In this document: one piece after another, positions 18,985-29,300 of the stretch | Layout of the letters: the number at the start of each line of letters is the position of its first letter | How positions within the stretch are numbered: the first letter of the stretch is position 1 | Source: Chrysophaeum taylorii | Lineage: Eukaryota; Sar; Pelagophyceae; Pelagomonadales; Pelagomonadaceae | Assembly: GCA_029834535.1 (NCBI GenBank) | Contig: JAQMWT010000451.1 | Location: forward strand, 30,662-94,661 | Reading direction: 5' to 3' | DNA: 64,000 bases | The notes under the pieces: model-generated | Told to the model about the DNA's origin: nothing | What the model saw: the letters and a program-made list of their open reading frames with translations, nothing else | Database searches by the model: none | Program-made: the position numbers and the translations under genes

Positions 18985-19477
18985 TGAAGGATGGATTTTT
19001 ATATCCGTTATGTACTATAAACCCTAACCCTGCGATCGCCAGCCGTGTGGTTCCTCCTGCTCCCTGCGGCGGTTTCGGGACGCGTCCCGAAGTGTGAGCC
19101 TGCTCGCCTCCCGGGCTGGCCGGCCGGCCGCTTATGAATGAGCACCCGGTAAAAAAAAAGTCTGCAGTCTGGGAATCATCATGGGGTTCTTCGCTCGGTT
19201 GTTGTTGTTGTTGTAGGGGCAGAACGCGACGGACAGCTCTCTCGTGGGTGGACCTACGGTTGACGCTTTTGCACGACCTCTCGCAGAAGACCGCAGTGGC
19301 AGTCCGCCATCAACAAGTCCGTCCTCGTCCCTCGCCTCTGCCCCAACAGCGTGATTTTGTTTCCTCTGTGATTCCGGCTCCTGCCGGTCCTGGCTCCCAT
19401 GCTCGGGGGAGGTGGTCTGAAGTAAGTTCGTTATGTACTCAACGACAGAGGTGGTCTGAAGTAAGTTCGTTATGTAC
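18985..19477. other. Spacer with a 39-bp tandem duplication
   Basis: GAGGTGGTCTGAAGTAAGTT plus 18 further bases occurs twice, at 19409-19446 and 19448-19485. The second copy runs into the last codons and stop of the GIY-YIG-like gene, so the gene's 3' end lies inside a recent duplication. No other gene is seen between 18985 and 19477. Confidence 0.6.
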
Positions 19478-20119
19478 TCAACGACGACTGGCGTCTTCTT
19501 CGCCAAGCGCGGTGAGGCGGCGCAGGAACTCGTTGGCGCGGCCCTCGTCCCCCGCGGCGATCGCGTCGTCCAGCTTTTGCTTGAGCTGGTCGCGCCGGCG
19601 CTGGAGGCGCTCCTCGTCCCCGAGAGCCGCGGCCCCTCTCTCCCCCTCCTGCAATTCACCCTCGCCGATGAGCCCGAAGAGGAAGGGGTTCGAGTCGGGG
19701 TCGACGTCGTCCCAGTCGGGCGTCGCGTTTCCGATCGGCGTCTTGCCGCCGACCTCAGCGGATGCCTCAGCGAGCCACGCCTTCGCTAGGTTCCGCATCA
19801 GCCGTTTCCCGACCTCCTCGTCGTCGTCTAGCTCGGGAAACTCCTCGAACCGTACCGCCGCGACGGTCTCGGCGCCGTGCTTCTTGACGAGGGCAGCGAC
19901 GGAGAAGGCCGCGTCCTCGAAAAATCCAACGTATACTGGATCCTCGCGCGCGTCGTAGAGCGCGACAACGGCCTTCGTGTCGCTGCGCAAACGCGACTCC
20001 TTGGCCCATTCGAAGGCGTTCGGTTTCAACGGACACTCGGCGAGGAACAGCATCTGGGGCGGCGGCGGCGGACAGCTGCGCAGGCCGCCGACCGCCGCGA
20101 TGCACAACACCCACAACAT
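19478..20119 (-). CDS. GIY-YIG-like domain protein with signal peptide
   Basis: The 213-residue protein has a short hydrophobic N-terminus (MLWVLCIAAVGGLRS). A segment 'AVVALYDAREDPVYVGFFED' (about 50-69) resembles the GIY-YIG-like domain of plant and algal proteins ('YAVYDxxGxLQYVGFSR'). 'HGAETVAAVRFEEFPELD' would be the next strand and helix. The C-terminal third is a charged coiled coil (about 175-210). The first catalytic Tyr and Gly of GIY-YIG nucleases are poorly kept, so nuclease activity is doubtful. A plastid location is plausible from the N-terminus. It lies 155 bp downstream of V-ATPase H on the same strand. Confidence 0.5.
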   Translation of the reverse strand: MLWVLCIAAVGGLRSCPPPPPQMLFLAECPLKPNAFEWAKESRLRSDTKAVVALYDAREDPVYVGFFEDAAFSVAALVKKHGAETVAAVRFEEFPELDDDEEVGKRLMRNLAKAWLAEASAEVGGKTPIGNATPDWDDVDPDSNPFLFGLIGEGELQEGERGAAALGDEERLQRRRDQLKQKLDDAIAAGDEGRANEFLRRLTALGEEDASRR

Positions 20120-20274
20120 GCGGCTTATCTTCTTAATTCAAGGGTTTAGGATTCGAGGTAGGCACTCAATTATTATTACAAGACAAGAACAGACAGACCC
20201 CCAGAAGTAGTAAAGTAGTATAATCGGTCGGCCGTCGTCGAGGCAAAAAGAAAGAAAGAAAGAAAGAAAGTAAG

Positions 20275-21618
20275 TTACTTGTAGTTGTTGTGGTGCTGCT
20301 GCTGCTGGGCGTCGACGAATTCCCAGTTGGTGACGAGCATTTTGGAGACGCACTGGAGGGCGTGGCGCTGAACGTCGCGGTCGGCGTGGTCGATAAGGGC
20401 AAGGATCGTGTCTTTGGCGCCGATGTGCTTGATGACGGCCTTGCCGTTGGGGTAAAACCTCACAAATTCGCCGAGGTCGTAGCAGGCAATCGCGATGACC
20501 TTCGGGTCTTCGTGGGCGAGGAGGTTAACGAGGAGCTGAACGACGCGGAAGTCTTGGTTTTCCGCGAGCTTGGCGTTTTCTTTCCAAAAGTTTTCCGTAT
20601 GGACGATGCCCCAATCTAGATCCCCAGATTCGACCTCGGCCTCGTACTTCTCAAAGGTCGAGAGCTCGCGGTAATTCGATAGGAGGATTTTGTGGAGGGC
20701 TTCGATGTCTTCCTGGACGTCCGGGTCGGTCCACGGCCTCTCCCGGAGCGTGACGAGCGTCTTCGGAAGTCCGCGCTTGATCATTCGCGCGGCGACGCCC
20801 TCCGACGAGGCGATCTCGCTCTGGCAGAGGTTCCGGAGGGTCGCCAACGAGACGCGGACCACCTTTTCGCGGGGAGCCGCGGCCACTTGGTCTACCAACG
20901 CGTCGACGGTCGCGTTCGCGATCGCCGAAGTATCGTCGAACGAAAGAGTCCACAGCGCGAACGTCAGCTCGTACTGCATCTGGGCGTTGGTTGTTTCGGG
21001 CCGTTTCAGGAGCTTGGTCACATATCCGACGCCTCCGTGCTCCGCAAACACGGCGCGGGCGCGGGCGGCGCGGAGCAGAATAGTCAGCGCTGGAACCGCG
21101 GCCTTCACCTCGCTCTGCCGCGACCGCGACGTCGACAGCTGTTCGCAGAGCCAGGAGACAAAGTCCTCGACCGGGGCTTCGGCTCGCGCGGTCAGGAGGG
21201 TCGCGAGCACGCCCGCGCCGACCTTGGCGGCGTAGCTGTCGCCGCCGTCGGACAGCGATCTCATAAAAGGCGACGGGTCGACGCGACCGTCATCCGCAAA
21301 ATGCGCCACCCGGGACTCGAGGGAGCCGCAGCCTTCGGCCATCAAGATATCCTCGAGCCGCGTCAGGGCGTACCGCTGCGCACCCACCTCCGACACAGTC
21401 CCGACGACCTTGACGAGCGTCTTCACGAATTTCTCGCCGAGGACAGGCTCCCGCAGCGTGTAGTCCAACGGCGTCGCCTCGGCCGCCTCGAGGGCCTCCA
21501 CGTCGCCGGGGGTCAGGACGCCCGACCTCGCGTACGACCCCCAGTCGATCGACGCGAAACCCCGCACGGCATCCTCGCGACACACCAGCGACAAAGACGA
21601 CGCCTCCGTCTCTTCCAT
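20275..21618 (-). CDS. ATP6V1H: V-type H+-ATPase subunit H
   Basis: Subunit H (yeast Vma13) bridges the V1 and Vo sectors, activates the vacuolar proton pump and silences free V1. The 447-residue length fits the family. The C-terminal block reads 'FWKENAKL', 'VVQLLVNLL', 'AIACYDLGEFVRFYPNGK' and 'DVQRHALQCVSKMLV', a near-diagnostic run of the H-subunit HEAT/armadillo domain. The N-terminal two thirds are the helical repeat domain, with 'LSFDDTSAIANA' and 'NLCQSE'. It ends in a short Gln/His run. The ATG at 21618 is the first in frame. No introns are needed. Confidence 0.93.
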   Translation of the reverse strand: MEETEASSLSLVCREDAVRGFASIDWGSYARSGVLTPGDVEALEAAEATPLDYTLREPVLGEKFVKTLVKVVGTVSEVGAQRYALTRLEDILMAEGCGSLESRVAHFADDGRVDPSPFMRSLSDGGDSYAAKVGAGVLATLLTARAEAPVEDFVSWLCEQLSTSRSRQSEVKAAVPALTILLRAARARAVFAEHGGVGYVTKLLKRPETTNAQMQYELTFALWTLSFDDTSAIANATVDALVDQVAAAPREKVVRVSLATLRNLCQSEIASSEGVAARMIKRGLPKTLVTLRERPWTDPDVQEDIEALHKILLSNYRELSTFEKYEAEVESGDLDWGIVHTENFWKENAKLAENQDFRVVQLLVNLLAHEDPKVIAIACYDLGEFVRFYPNGKAVIKHIGAKDTILALIDHADRDVQRHALQCVSKMLVTNWEFVDAQQQQHHNNYK

Positions 21619-22373
21619 AACGGATTGATTTTATTCAACGGACATGATGCTGGGATTTCGACCTCTTGTGGCAGCGACTCCGCCGCCGCGTGAAAGGCTG
21701 AGCGCATCGAGGAGGATGCGCGGGAGAATACGTCGTGGTGCACGTCTACTAACCAGTTAGACGCCGCTTGCCGTATTCGCACTTCATCGAAGAAGAAGAA
21801 GAAGATGCACGACGAAAGAAGTGACGTAGAAGTGACGTAGCCGCGCCTCTACCAAGACCGTCGAGCAACTCGCTGTACCAGAGCAAGGCGGCCTCCTTCG
21901 TCGCCCACAACGCCATGGATGGATAAACATCATCCGGCGAAAGCTATTCTGGGGACTTTGTACGTAACAGCGGCGCGCTAGAGAATCCTCATCAAGAAAC
22001 GCAACGACTGCCGTGCGTGTTCAGCAAGCCACTCTCTAGCTCATCTCTGAAAGTGCAATTTGAGGTCGGTCCACACAGGAAATTAGGAAGATCACGATCC
22101 CGCATATGGTTTGTTGTTCTTGGTACGTTGCCAATAGCAATCATCTAAGCGAAAAAACAACAACAACAACAAAAGCGCGACGAAAAAAAAGCCGCCCCGT
22201 GCGTTTTGGACGGAGGAGAGATCTGTGATGAGTTTCGAGGTTCGTATAGCCCCAGTCATAACAACTCCGGGGGGGGGGGGACTAGGAAACTATACTTGTA
22301 GAAATCATCGTAGGGCGGTGGCGCAGCTATCGAATTAAAAAAAACGACGACGACGACGACGACGAAGACGCAA
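21619..22373. other. Gene-free spacer between V-ATPase H and CCT6
   Basis: No open frame of note. It carries a short tandem GAAGTGACGTA (21818-21839) and CAA and CGA trinucleotide runs near 22158 and 22340. Regulatory sequence for V-ATPase H must lie at its left end. Confidence 0.5.
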
Positions 22374-24008
22374 TCACTCATCGCCCATGTCGACGGGGCC
22401 AGCACCCGCATTTTGGGCACCGCCCATTTTCTTGCCGGCCTTGATGACTTCGTCGACAAGGAGGAGTTGGACGGCGAGGACGGTGGAGAGGTGGAGGAAC
22501 TGCTTTTTGACGCGGTAGGTGTCGTAGATGCCCGCGGCGACCATGTCTTCGGGCTCGCCGGTCTGGAGGTCGAGGCCGAGGAGCTTTTTCGTCGAGTAGT
22601 GAGCCTCCTGGAGCTTGACGATGGTGTCCTGGACGTCGAAGCCAGAGTTTTCGGCGAGCGCTTTCGGGATCGCCAGGATAGCGTCGGCAAAAGCCTGGAC
22701 GCCGAACTTTTTTTTTCCCGAGGTCTGGGGCTTGCAGTTGAGTTCCAACGATTGCGCGGCGGCGATTTCGAAGGCGCCCCCCCCCGGAACGACGCACTCG
22801 TCTTCGATAACCGCCGATACGGCCCTCAGACCATCCCTGACAGCGTCCTTGATTTGCTCGATCGTGTGCTTGTTGGGACCCTTGATCAGAATCGTGCACG
22901 AGCGAGGATTGGCAACCTCATCGATGAAGGTGTAGTTGTCTTCGCCTAGACTGACTTCGTAAACGAGGCCCGCGTACCCCAGCTGGCTCGGCTCGAGGTC
23001 GTCGAGGCAGTTGACCGCGACGCCTCCGCACGCGAGGGCGATCCGTTCCATATTGCGGCGCTTGGCGCGGCGCGCAGCGAAAATGCCCTCCTTCGCCAGC
23101 ATGTCGAGGGAGAGAGGGTCGATGCCCTTTTGATTAATTAGCACGAACGACTCGCCCTCTTTGCACGCCGTCCTCTTGAACTCGATGATCTGCCTGACCT
23201 TGTCGTCGGTGAATTTTCGCTCCGACTCGATCAGCTTCTCTCTTTTGTCGGCGGTCGAATAGTAAAAGCCGCTCGCCACTTCGGACCGTTCGTACTCGAG
23301 ACTGACATTGCACGTGAGCACGCGGCACTTGGTCAGCCGCTTTGGCATGAGCGGGTGCCGCGACGCGTGGTCCAGGACCAATCCCCGAACTAAGGTCGAG
23401 TCGGTGCCGAGCTTGTGCTCCATCGTCATAATTTCCACCATGTGGAGGTCGATGCTCTCGCGCTGGACGGTCAGCACGGCCTCCACGACGGCCTCGGTCA
23501 TGAGGTCGGCCGTCCGACCTTCGAGCTTGGTGCGCAGAGCGGTCCGGGCAACGGAATACAAAATCTCTTTGTCGTCGACATCAACCGGGATCTTCGAGGC
23601 TTCGAGTATCTCGAGGACGTGGTCCCGCGCGGCGTCGAATCCATCCGCAAGCACCCGCGGGTGCATGCCCTCGGAAGCGTAGTGTTCGGCAGTCTTCAAC
23701 AGTTCTCCGGTCAACAGCACTACGCTCGTCGTGCCGTCACCCGTCATCTCGTCCTGCGCCGTCGCGGTCCGCGCGATCATCATCGCCGTCGGGTGCTGGA
23801 TCTGCATCTCCTTGAGCAAGACGGCGCCGTCTTTTGTTAGTTTGATCTGACCGGCGCCCCCAACAAGCATCTTCAGGGTGCCGCGGGGTCCTAGATTCGA
23901 CTTGAGCACCGACTGCAGGCCGCGAGCGGCGCTCGCGTTCACGAGCAGCGACTGCGACTTGGTCACGATCTCCGCCGACGGATTTACGAGCTTTGTTGCA
24001 GCGGCCAT
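22374..24008 (-). CDS. CCT6: T-complex chaperonin CCT zeta subunit
   Basis: This is one of eight subunits of the cytosolic chaperonin TRiC/CCT, which folds actin, tubulin and other proteins with ATP. The 544-residue protein starts '[20 protein letters not shown]', typical of zeta. It carries '[13 protein letters not shown]' (37-49) and the ATP-site motif GDGTTS (90-95). '[14 protein letters not shown]' and '[14 protein letters not shown]' are standard group II chaperonin blocks, and the Gly-rich 'VVPGGGA' closes the nucleotide site. The start at 24008 was chosen because residues upstream are unlike any CCT. The divergent CIA30-like gene starts 61 bp away. Confidence 0.95.
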   Translation of the reverse strand: MAAATKLVNPSAEIVTKSQSLLVNASAARGLQSVLKSNLGPRGTLKMLVGGAGQIKLTKDGAVLLKEMQIQHPTAMMIARTATAQDEMTGDGTTSVVLLTGELLKTAEHYASEGMHPRVLADGFDAARDHVLEILEASKIPVDVDDKEILYSVARTALRTKLEGRTADLMTEAVVEAVLTVQRESIDLHMVEIMTMEHKLGTDSTLVRGLVLDHASRHPLMPKRLTKCRVLTCNVSLEYERSEVASGFYYSTADKREKLIESERKFTDDKVRQIIEFKRTACKEGESFVLINQKGIDPLSLDMLAKEGIFAARRAKRRNMERIALACGGVAVNCLDDLEPSQLGYAGLVYEVSLGEDNYTFIDEVANPRSCTILIKGPNKHTIEQIKDAVRDGLRAVSAVIEDECVVPGGGAFEIAAAQSLELNCKPQTSGKKKFGVQAFADAILAIPKALAENSGFDVQDTIVKLQEAHYSTKKLLGLDLQTGEPEDMVAAGIYDTYRVKKQFLHLSTVLAVQLLLVDEVIKAGKKMGGAQNAGAGPVDMGDE

Positions 24009-24069
24009 TCTTCTTCTTCTCAGCGAACGACGGACGGGTGAAGCGTACCGTTCAACGGAAAGAAGCGAA
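24009..24069. promoter_or_regulatory. 61-bp divergent promoter interval
   Basis: The CCT6 ATG (minus) and the CIA30-like ATG (plus) face away from each other across 61 bp. No TATA box is evident. Shared control is an inference from layout. Confidence 0.4.
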
Positions 24070-24648
24070 ATGCTCTTGGTGATCTTCGGGCTAAACTCGA
24101 CCGTCAGGTGGCAGGAGATCAACGATCCTGTGATGGGCGGCCAGAGCGTCGGGACCTGGAGCGTCCTCGAGACGACGGCGCTCTTCTCGGGGACCGTCAA
24201 GAACGTCTCCTTCCTCGACGCCCCCGGCTTCTGCGAAGTCGCGTCGAGCCTTGTCGCCGCCGACCTCGCAGCCTACGCGGGCATCGCGCTGACGGTGCGC
24301 GCCAAGGCGTACGACGGCTACAAGTTTGCCTTTAGCGCTGTCGGGGCGCCGCGGCACCACGGTGGCCACGAGGCGACAGGAAGCTACAAGCAGAGCTTTG
24401 CGGTTAAAGATGCCAACTGGACGATCGTCGAATTGCCGTGGGCCAACTTTTCCTCCGACTGGTCCGACTACACGGGCGACTGCGCCACGATGGACCCCGA
24501 CGGCTACCAGCACCAGTGTTGCACGCCGACGACGCCCGACGTCTGCCCCAACGTCACGCAGCTCGCCAAAGTCACCGGCTTTAGCCTCTGGGCCGAGGGC
24601 TCCGAGGGGGATTTTAGCCTAGAAATTTCCCAGATCAGCGCGTACTAA
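24070..24648 (+). CDS. CIA30-domain protein
   Basis: A 192-residue protein with a complex I intermediate-associated protein 30 (CIA30) fold. '[17 protein letters not shown]' (about 14-30) matches the 'W..vnDgVMGGxS' hallmark. 'GFCEVASSL' and '[10 protein letters not shown]' follow, and the end '[18 protein letters not shown]' matches the closing strands. CIA30 proteins include complex I assembly factors and, in algae and plants, plastid or secreted relatives. The short hydrophobic start (MLLVIFGL) is too weak to place it. A Cys cluster at about 137-157 ([14 protein letters not shown]) hints at disulphides and a lumenal or secreted site. Its start is 61 bp from CCT6. Confidence 0.8.
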   Translation: MLLVIFGLNSTVRWQEINDPVMGGQSVGTWSVLETTALFSGTVKNVSFLDAPGFCEVASSLVAADLAAYAGIALTVRAKAYDGYKFAFSAVGAPRHHGGHEATGSYKQSFAVKDANWTIVELPWANFSSDWSDYTGDCATMDPDGYQHQCCTPTTPDVCPNVTQLAKVTGFSLWAEGSEGDFSLEISQISAY

Positions 24649-26316
24649 TTGGCATCTCGATCTAACAGTATTTTCAACTCCCATCTTATAAATAAATGAA
24701 TATATACATGACTCAGTGGCTGAGACCGACCACGGCGCGGGCAAAATATGAAGCCATGCGAGGCACAGTAGTTACCTTGCAACGGCGAGGTGCGCCGCGA
24801 TTCGGTGCCAAACCAGGCTCCTCTCGAGGGGAAGCGCGCGACAGCGGCCATTTGCACACGATCTGGAACTTCACCAACTACCGAGAGCACGATTACGAAG
24901 GACTAATCATCCAAACGACTGACACCGTCACGCATGGTGCAGCAGCGGCGTGAGCAAACCGAGCATAGGATGCTCGAGGCAGACGCATCATTTTCGCGCC
25001 CTTTGCTCAAAAACAACATTGTGCCTTTCATCCAAGCTCCACGACCTAAACCATCAGGAACAACTAGATGTGAGGTTGTTACAACAACAACAACAACAAC
25101 AAGCGAGACTTCTTCTTTAGTTGTCGTCGTCGACGAATGCGCCACGACAACAAAGCGCCCAACACTTCCAATAGCCGGGGACGATCCAAGCCTGATTCCA
25201 CCCATATTCAATTAAAGTTATTGCCCAAATATTCGTCGGCAAGCCCTTGCCCTTTCTCGAGCCAACTACTTTTTTCACCCTGCAAAATCAAGGCGCCTCT
25301 TTGAGCGAGAAGCCGCCCATCCAATCCGGCTTGCCACCAGGTGTTCGGCGGTTGGCTTAAAAAAAATAGAGCCAGGCTATACTTTGCTGGCGCAAAAAAA
25401 GTATAGTAAAAATCATCTTCTTCTAGTAATACAAGAGGATTTTTTTTTTTCCAGAGTGTGGAGTTTCTTCTTAAAGACGAGTGTCACACGGGTCGATGAT
25501 TATTTGTAGTCCATGCGACCAGAGGTCAGCCTCAGCAACGGCAAGCGTTCAGGCCCAAACAGCAAAAAAGGCCGGCCGCGCGCGCGCGTGGCGTACGCGA
25601 GGAAAACGACCGGCATGCTGGCGATGGTCGGCAGCGGCGGCTCTTCATAAGTCGACAGCGGAGTGTTCTTTTTTGCATGCTTGGCACTTTGGGGATTGCC
25701 AGTGCCAGGCACTGATAGGTCCGTGCTTAACAGAAGACTGCGGTGGCACAAAGATGCATTCTCTGCGTCAAAGACTCGAGAAATGTCGTTCTTCCGCTTT
25801 TTGTTTTTTGTCGGCGGGCTGCGATGTTTTGGGATAATCACGCACCCCCTTCCTGGACACCGCCGCCGTCTTTTTCTTCGTCGTCGAAGCATGACTCGGA
25901 GTCCGCGACGCTGATCATCCTGTCGGCGTGGAAAAGGCGCAGCGACATCGTCGAGGACATGCTCCCACCGCTGGACTTTGGTGACCTCCACAATGCTATT
26001 CTTGCTCTTCGGAGAGTTCGAAGGTAGTCACGTGTTTTTGTCAACGGTTCTGCGTCGCGCATCGTCCCGACGACGATTCGGGCGGCGGCGGCAAAGATGA
26101 TGCGAGGCGTAGTAGTAGTGTTGTTGTTGCTTGCTTTGATAGTGGTGTCTCGTCAACCACAATGAATAACCCCACATATCAATCATCATCACCATCATCA
26201 TCATCGTCAGATTTATTATGATTGCGGATACATAGATAGGTGGTGTGTGTAAAAGTGTAATAATATACAATAAGCGTTGGCAGCAGCAGCAGCAGCAGCA
26301 GCCACCAGAGGCCACG
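24649..26316. other. Gene-free stretch, about 1.7 kb
   Basis: Only short frames lacking motifs are present. A (CAA)n run lies near 25081-25102 and CAT/CAG runs near 26184-26302, the last forming the leader of the next gene. Some plus-strand pieces at about 25660-26025 look weakly coding (for example 'MLPPLDFGDLHNAILALRR') but are broken and I cannot name them. Confidence 0.45.
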
Positions 26317-29300
26317 ATGATGGTGCTGAGCACGGAGGTGGAGGAGGTGGCGCTGCTGTCGTTTCCGCGCGAGGAGAATAGTCGTCGCACGGAGTTTCCG
26401 AAGATTGCGAATCGCGAGGCCTTGAAACGCGAGGCTCACGACGCGTCTGTGAAAGGAACGACTTTGGAACTCCGGAAGGTGTGCGAGGAAATCGAGGGCA
26501 AGGTGCTCGATGCGTCGCTGGGGCTCAAGGCGGCACTCGAGAAGAGGGACGATGAGATCGAGGCGGTGTTGGCCGAGATGAAGCGCGACGAGGTTTTAGT
26601 GACGAAGGAGGCGTCGTATTTGCCCGAATCGTGGGAGATGATCACGAAGAAGCTGGAGGGTCGTCACGCGGCAATCGAGCGGTTCCGAAGGGAGCTCGAG
26701 GACCTCGAGGTCGAGCGCGCGGCGTCGGCGGGCGCCGAGCTCCGGAATCTCGCATCGAAGCTCGCAAAGATCGCGCACTTTTCGAAAGGAGAAATCGAAA
26801 GACTGGTCGAATCGGAAGCCCGCGAGATCAACGGCGTAATGATCGCGAACCGGCGATCCCACGCCGAGCTCGTGGCGATGCTGGAGAAACGGGACGTTGC
26901 GTTTGGCGAGCGCGCTATCGGCGCGTGGCGCGACCGAGAGGCTGCGTGGCGGAGGCTGAGGCACGAGGCGGCGATTCGAGCGACGGTCAAAGTTCTGGCG
27001 AGCGAACAGTTTACGAACCCTGGCGAGCGAACGCGGCTCTTCGAGGATATGCGAGCGCGGCAAGAGGAGACGGACGCGGTGCACCGCGCAAAGCTGCTCG
27101 GCGAGCTTGGGGCGTTGAGCCGCGAGAGCAGCGACGACGAGAGCGCGAGGGTGGCGGCGATTAAGGAGAAGTTCCGAGAAATCGCGGACGCGGAGGACCG
27201 GCTCGCGAGCGAGTGCGAGCACGAGTTGGGCGTCCTCGCCGAGGCCAGGGCGCGGGAGGGCGCGGAACTCCGGGAAGCCCTGCGCGCGGAGCTGCACGAC
27301 TACGGAGCTCTCGCCGAGGAGCCCGACCTCGCGGCGAACGCCAGAGTCGTCGAGAGCGTCGCGCTCGACCCCGAGCTCGAGCCGTATTTTCGGTCGGCGG
27401 GGGGACTCAAGGCCGAGCTGCGCGAGTGCGCGCGCGAGCTTCGCGGCCCTGAGCTGATTTACGGCCAGCAGGTCGCGGCGGCCAAGCACAGACTCGGGGT
27501 GCTGGTCTGCGGGGCCGACCTCGCGAGCGTCCTCGAGCGGCAGGGCAAGTTCCAGCTGCTCGCGACGCTCCGGGAGACGCTCGAGCGGCTCCGGAAGGCC
27601 GCGGGGAAAAGCGAGATTTCTGCGCTCCTGCAGCCGCTCGAGCAGCAGCTCAAAGCGCTCGCGGGGGTTGCCGGGCTCGACGCGCTCCTCGCTCGAGAAT
27701 TGAGCTCGGCGGCCGCCGTCGTCGAGCGCGTCGCGCGCGAGACGGCGCAACGGGGCGGCATCTCGACTCGGGGGTCTTGTCACGACCGAGCACCGAGCGT
27801 CGCGCCGTCGCGCGCGTCCTACAGATCGGCGGGCTCCCGACGCACGGCGAGGACGACGACGACGACGAGCGACGACGGCGGCTTGTCCGCGATCGCCGCG
27901 CTCGAGGTCAGGACCGTGCAAAAGCGCGTCGCCGCGCACGCTCGCGTCTGCGACCTCGACGCGGCCTGCATATCGCACATGCGGCTGGCCCTCCGTGGCC
28001 TCGACCAGAAGGTGATTTGCAACGAGAAAATCGACGCCGCGATCCGAAAGGAGTGCGACCCGGTATTGGAGGCGCGGCTCGCGGAATACGACGAGCTAAG
28101 ACGTCGCGCGGTCGCTTTCCTCGATCACCAGACCTCGGAGGCCTACGAGCACGCGTGTCGGCTCTGCGACTTTTATGGAACAACAGTTCGGATTGTCGAG
28201 ACGGCGCGCGAAAGCGAACGAGCGATCGACGAAAAGATGCTCGACGACCTCTACGAACTCGGCGAGAACGCGCGACGGGATACGGCCGATCTCGAGGCCC
28301 GGATCGCGGAGACCTCGCAGGCCTTGCGACACGCCGCGGACGCGGCGCAGCTCGACGCGCATTTTAGGACCGTCCTCGGCTTGCTCGAAGACCTCGAGTC
28401 GAGGTATCGCGATTACCACGCCGCGGCCACCGCCAAAGCGAGGACGCACGCGCCCCTGTCGACGGCGCATCTCGATGCCTTTCGCGACCAACTCTGCGAC
28501 ACCTTCTTCCTCCTCCTCCTGGAAAAAAATGGTTCCCAGAAGAAGGAGGAGGATCTTGACGACCTCCTCCTTCGTATCGGAGAGCGCCGGTACGCGGTCC
28601 GGGTGGACCTGCGAACGTTCGTCGCCGAGACGTTGTTTTGTCCCGTCAAAGAAGAAGAAGAAGAAGAAGAAGAAGAGGTAGTGGACGAGGGAGGAGACCA
28701 CCCGTTCTTCGAGGCCGGGTTCAGACTCCTGTCCGAGGAGGAAGAGAAAGCCCTCGAACCGGCGCGGCGCGACGCCTACTTGGATACTCGCGCGGCCAAG
28801 TTCAAACGACGACGACGACGACGATCGTCGTCGTCGTCGTCGTCGTCGTCGTTAAACTTAAACGACGACGACGAAGCGTACGCGGCTCTCGCGCAGGAAA
28901 TCGACGCGCATTTGATGCGACGCGACGCCGAACAGGCGGCCAAGGTGGCTCGCGCGTGCCGCGAGATGCTCGACGCGACGCGCGTCCCGTTGGATCCGAA
29001 AGGGATCGCGCTAGTGCGACGCGTCGCGTTGGACAAAACGGCCGCCGTCGAGATGCTGACCGAGCTGCGGTTGGCGCGCATGACGGCGATGGAGGCGAGA
29101 GCAGCGCGACGCACGAAGAAGATCGAACGTCTTACCAAGACGAGGCTCGCCAAGCTCACCGAGGAGCTCGAAGAGCGGCTCCGGACGCACTGGCCTCGCA
29201 AAGGACGGACGGAGGTGTCGTTTCGGCAACCGCGCGAGGGCGAGCTCATCGCGCACCACCAGCGAACGCAACGGCACGTGCGGCTCGTCGAGGATCGCGA

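Noticed and set aside
25500-26027. Possible transposase fragment
   Set aside because: Weakly coding-like pieces on the plus strand, but no motif long enough to name a family.
26596-27978. 460-codon minus-strand frame inside the coiled-coil gene
   Set aside because: GC-rich antisense shadow of the 1456-residue gene with no motif.
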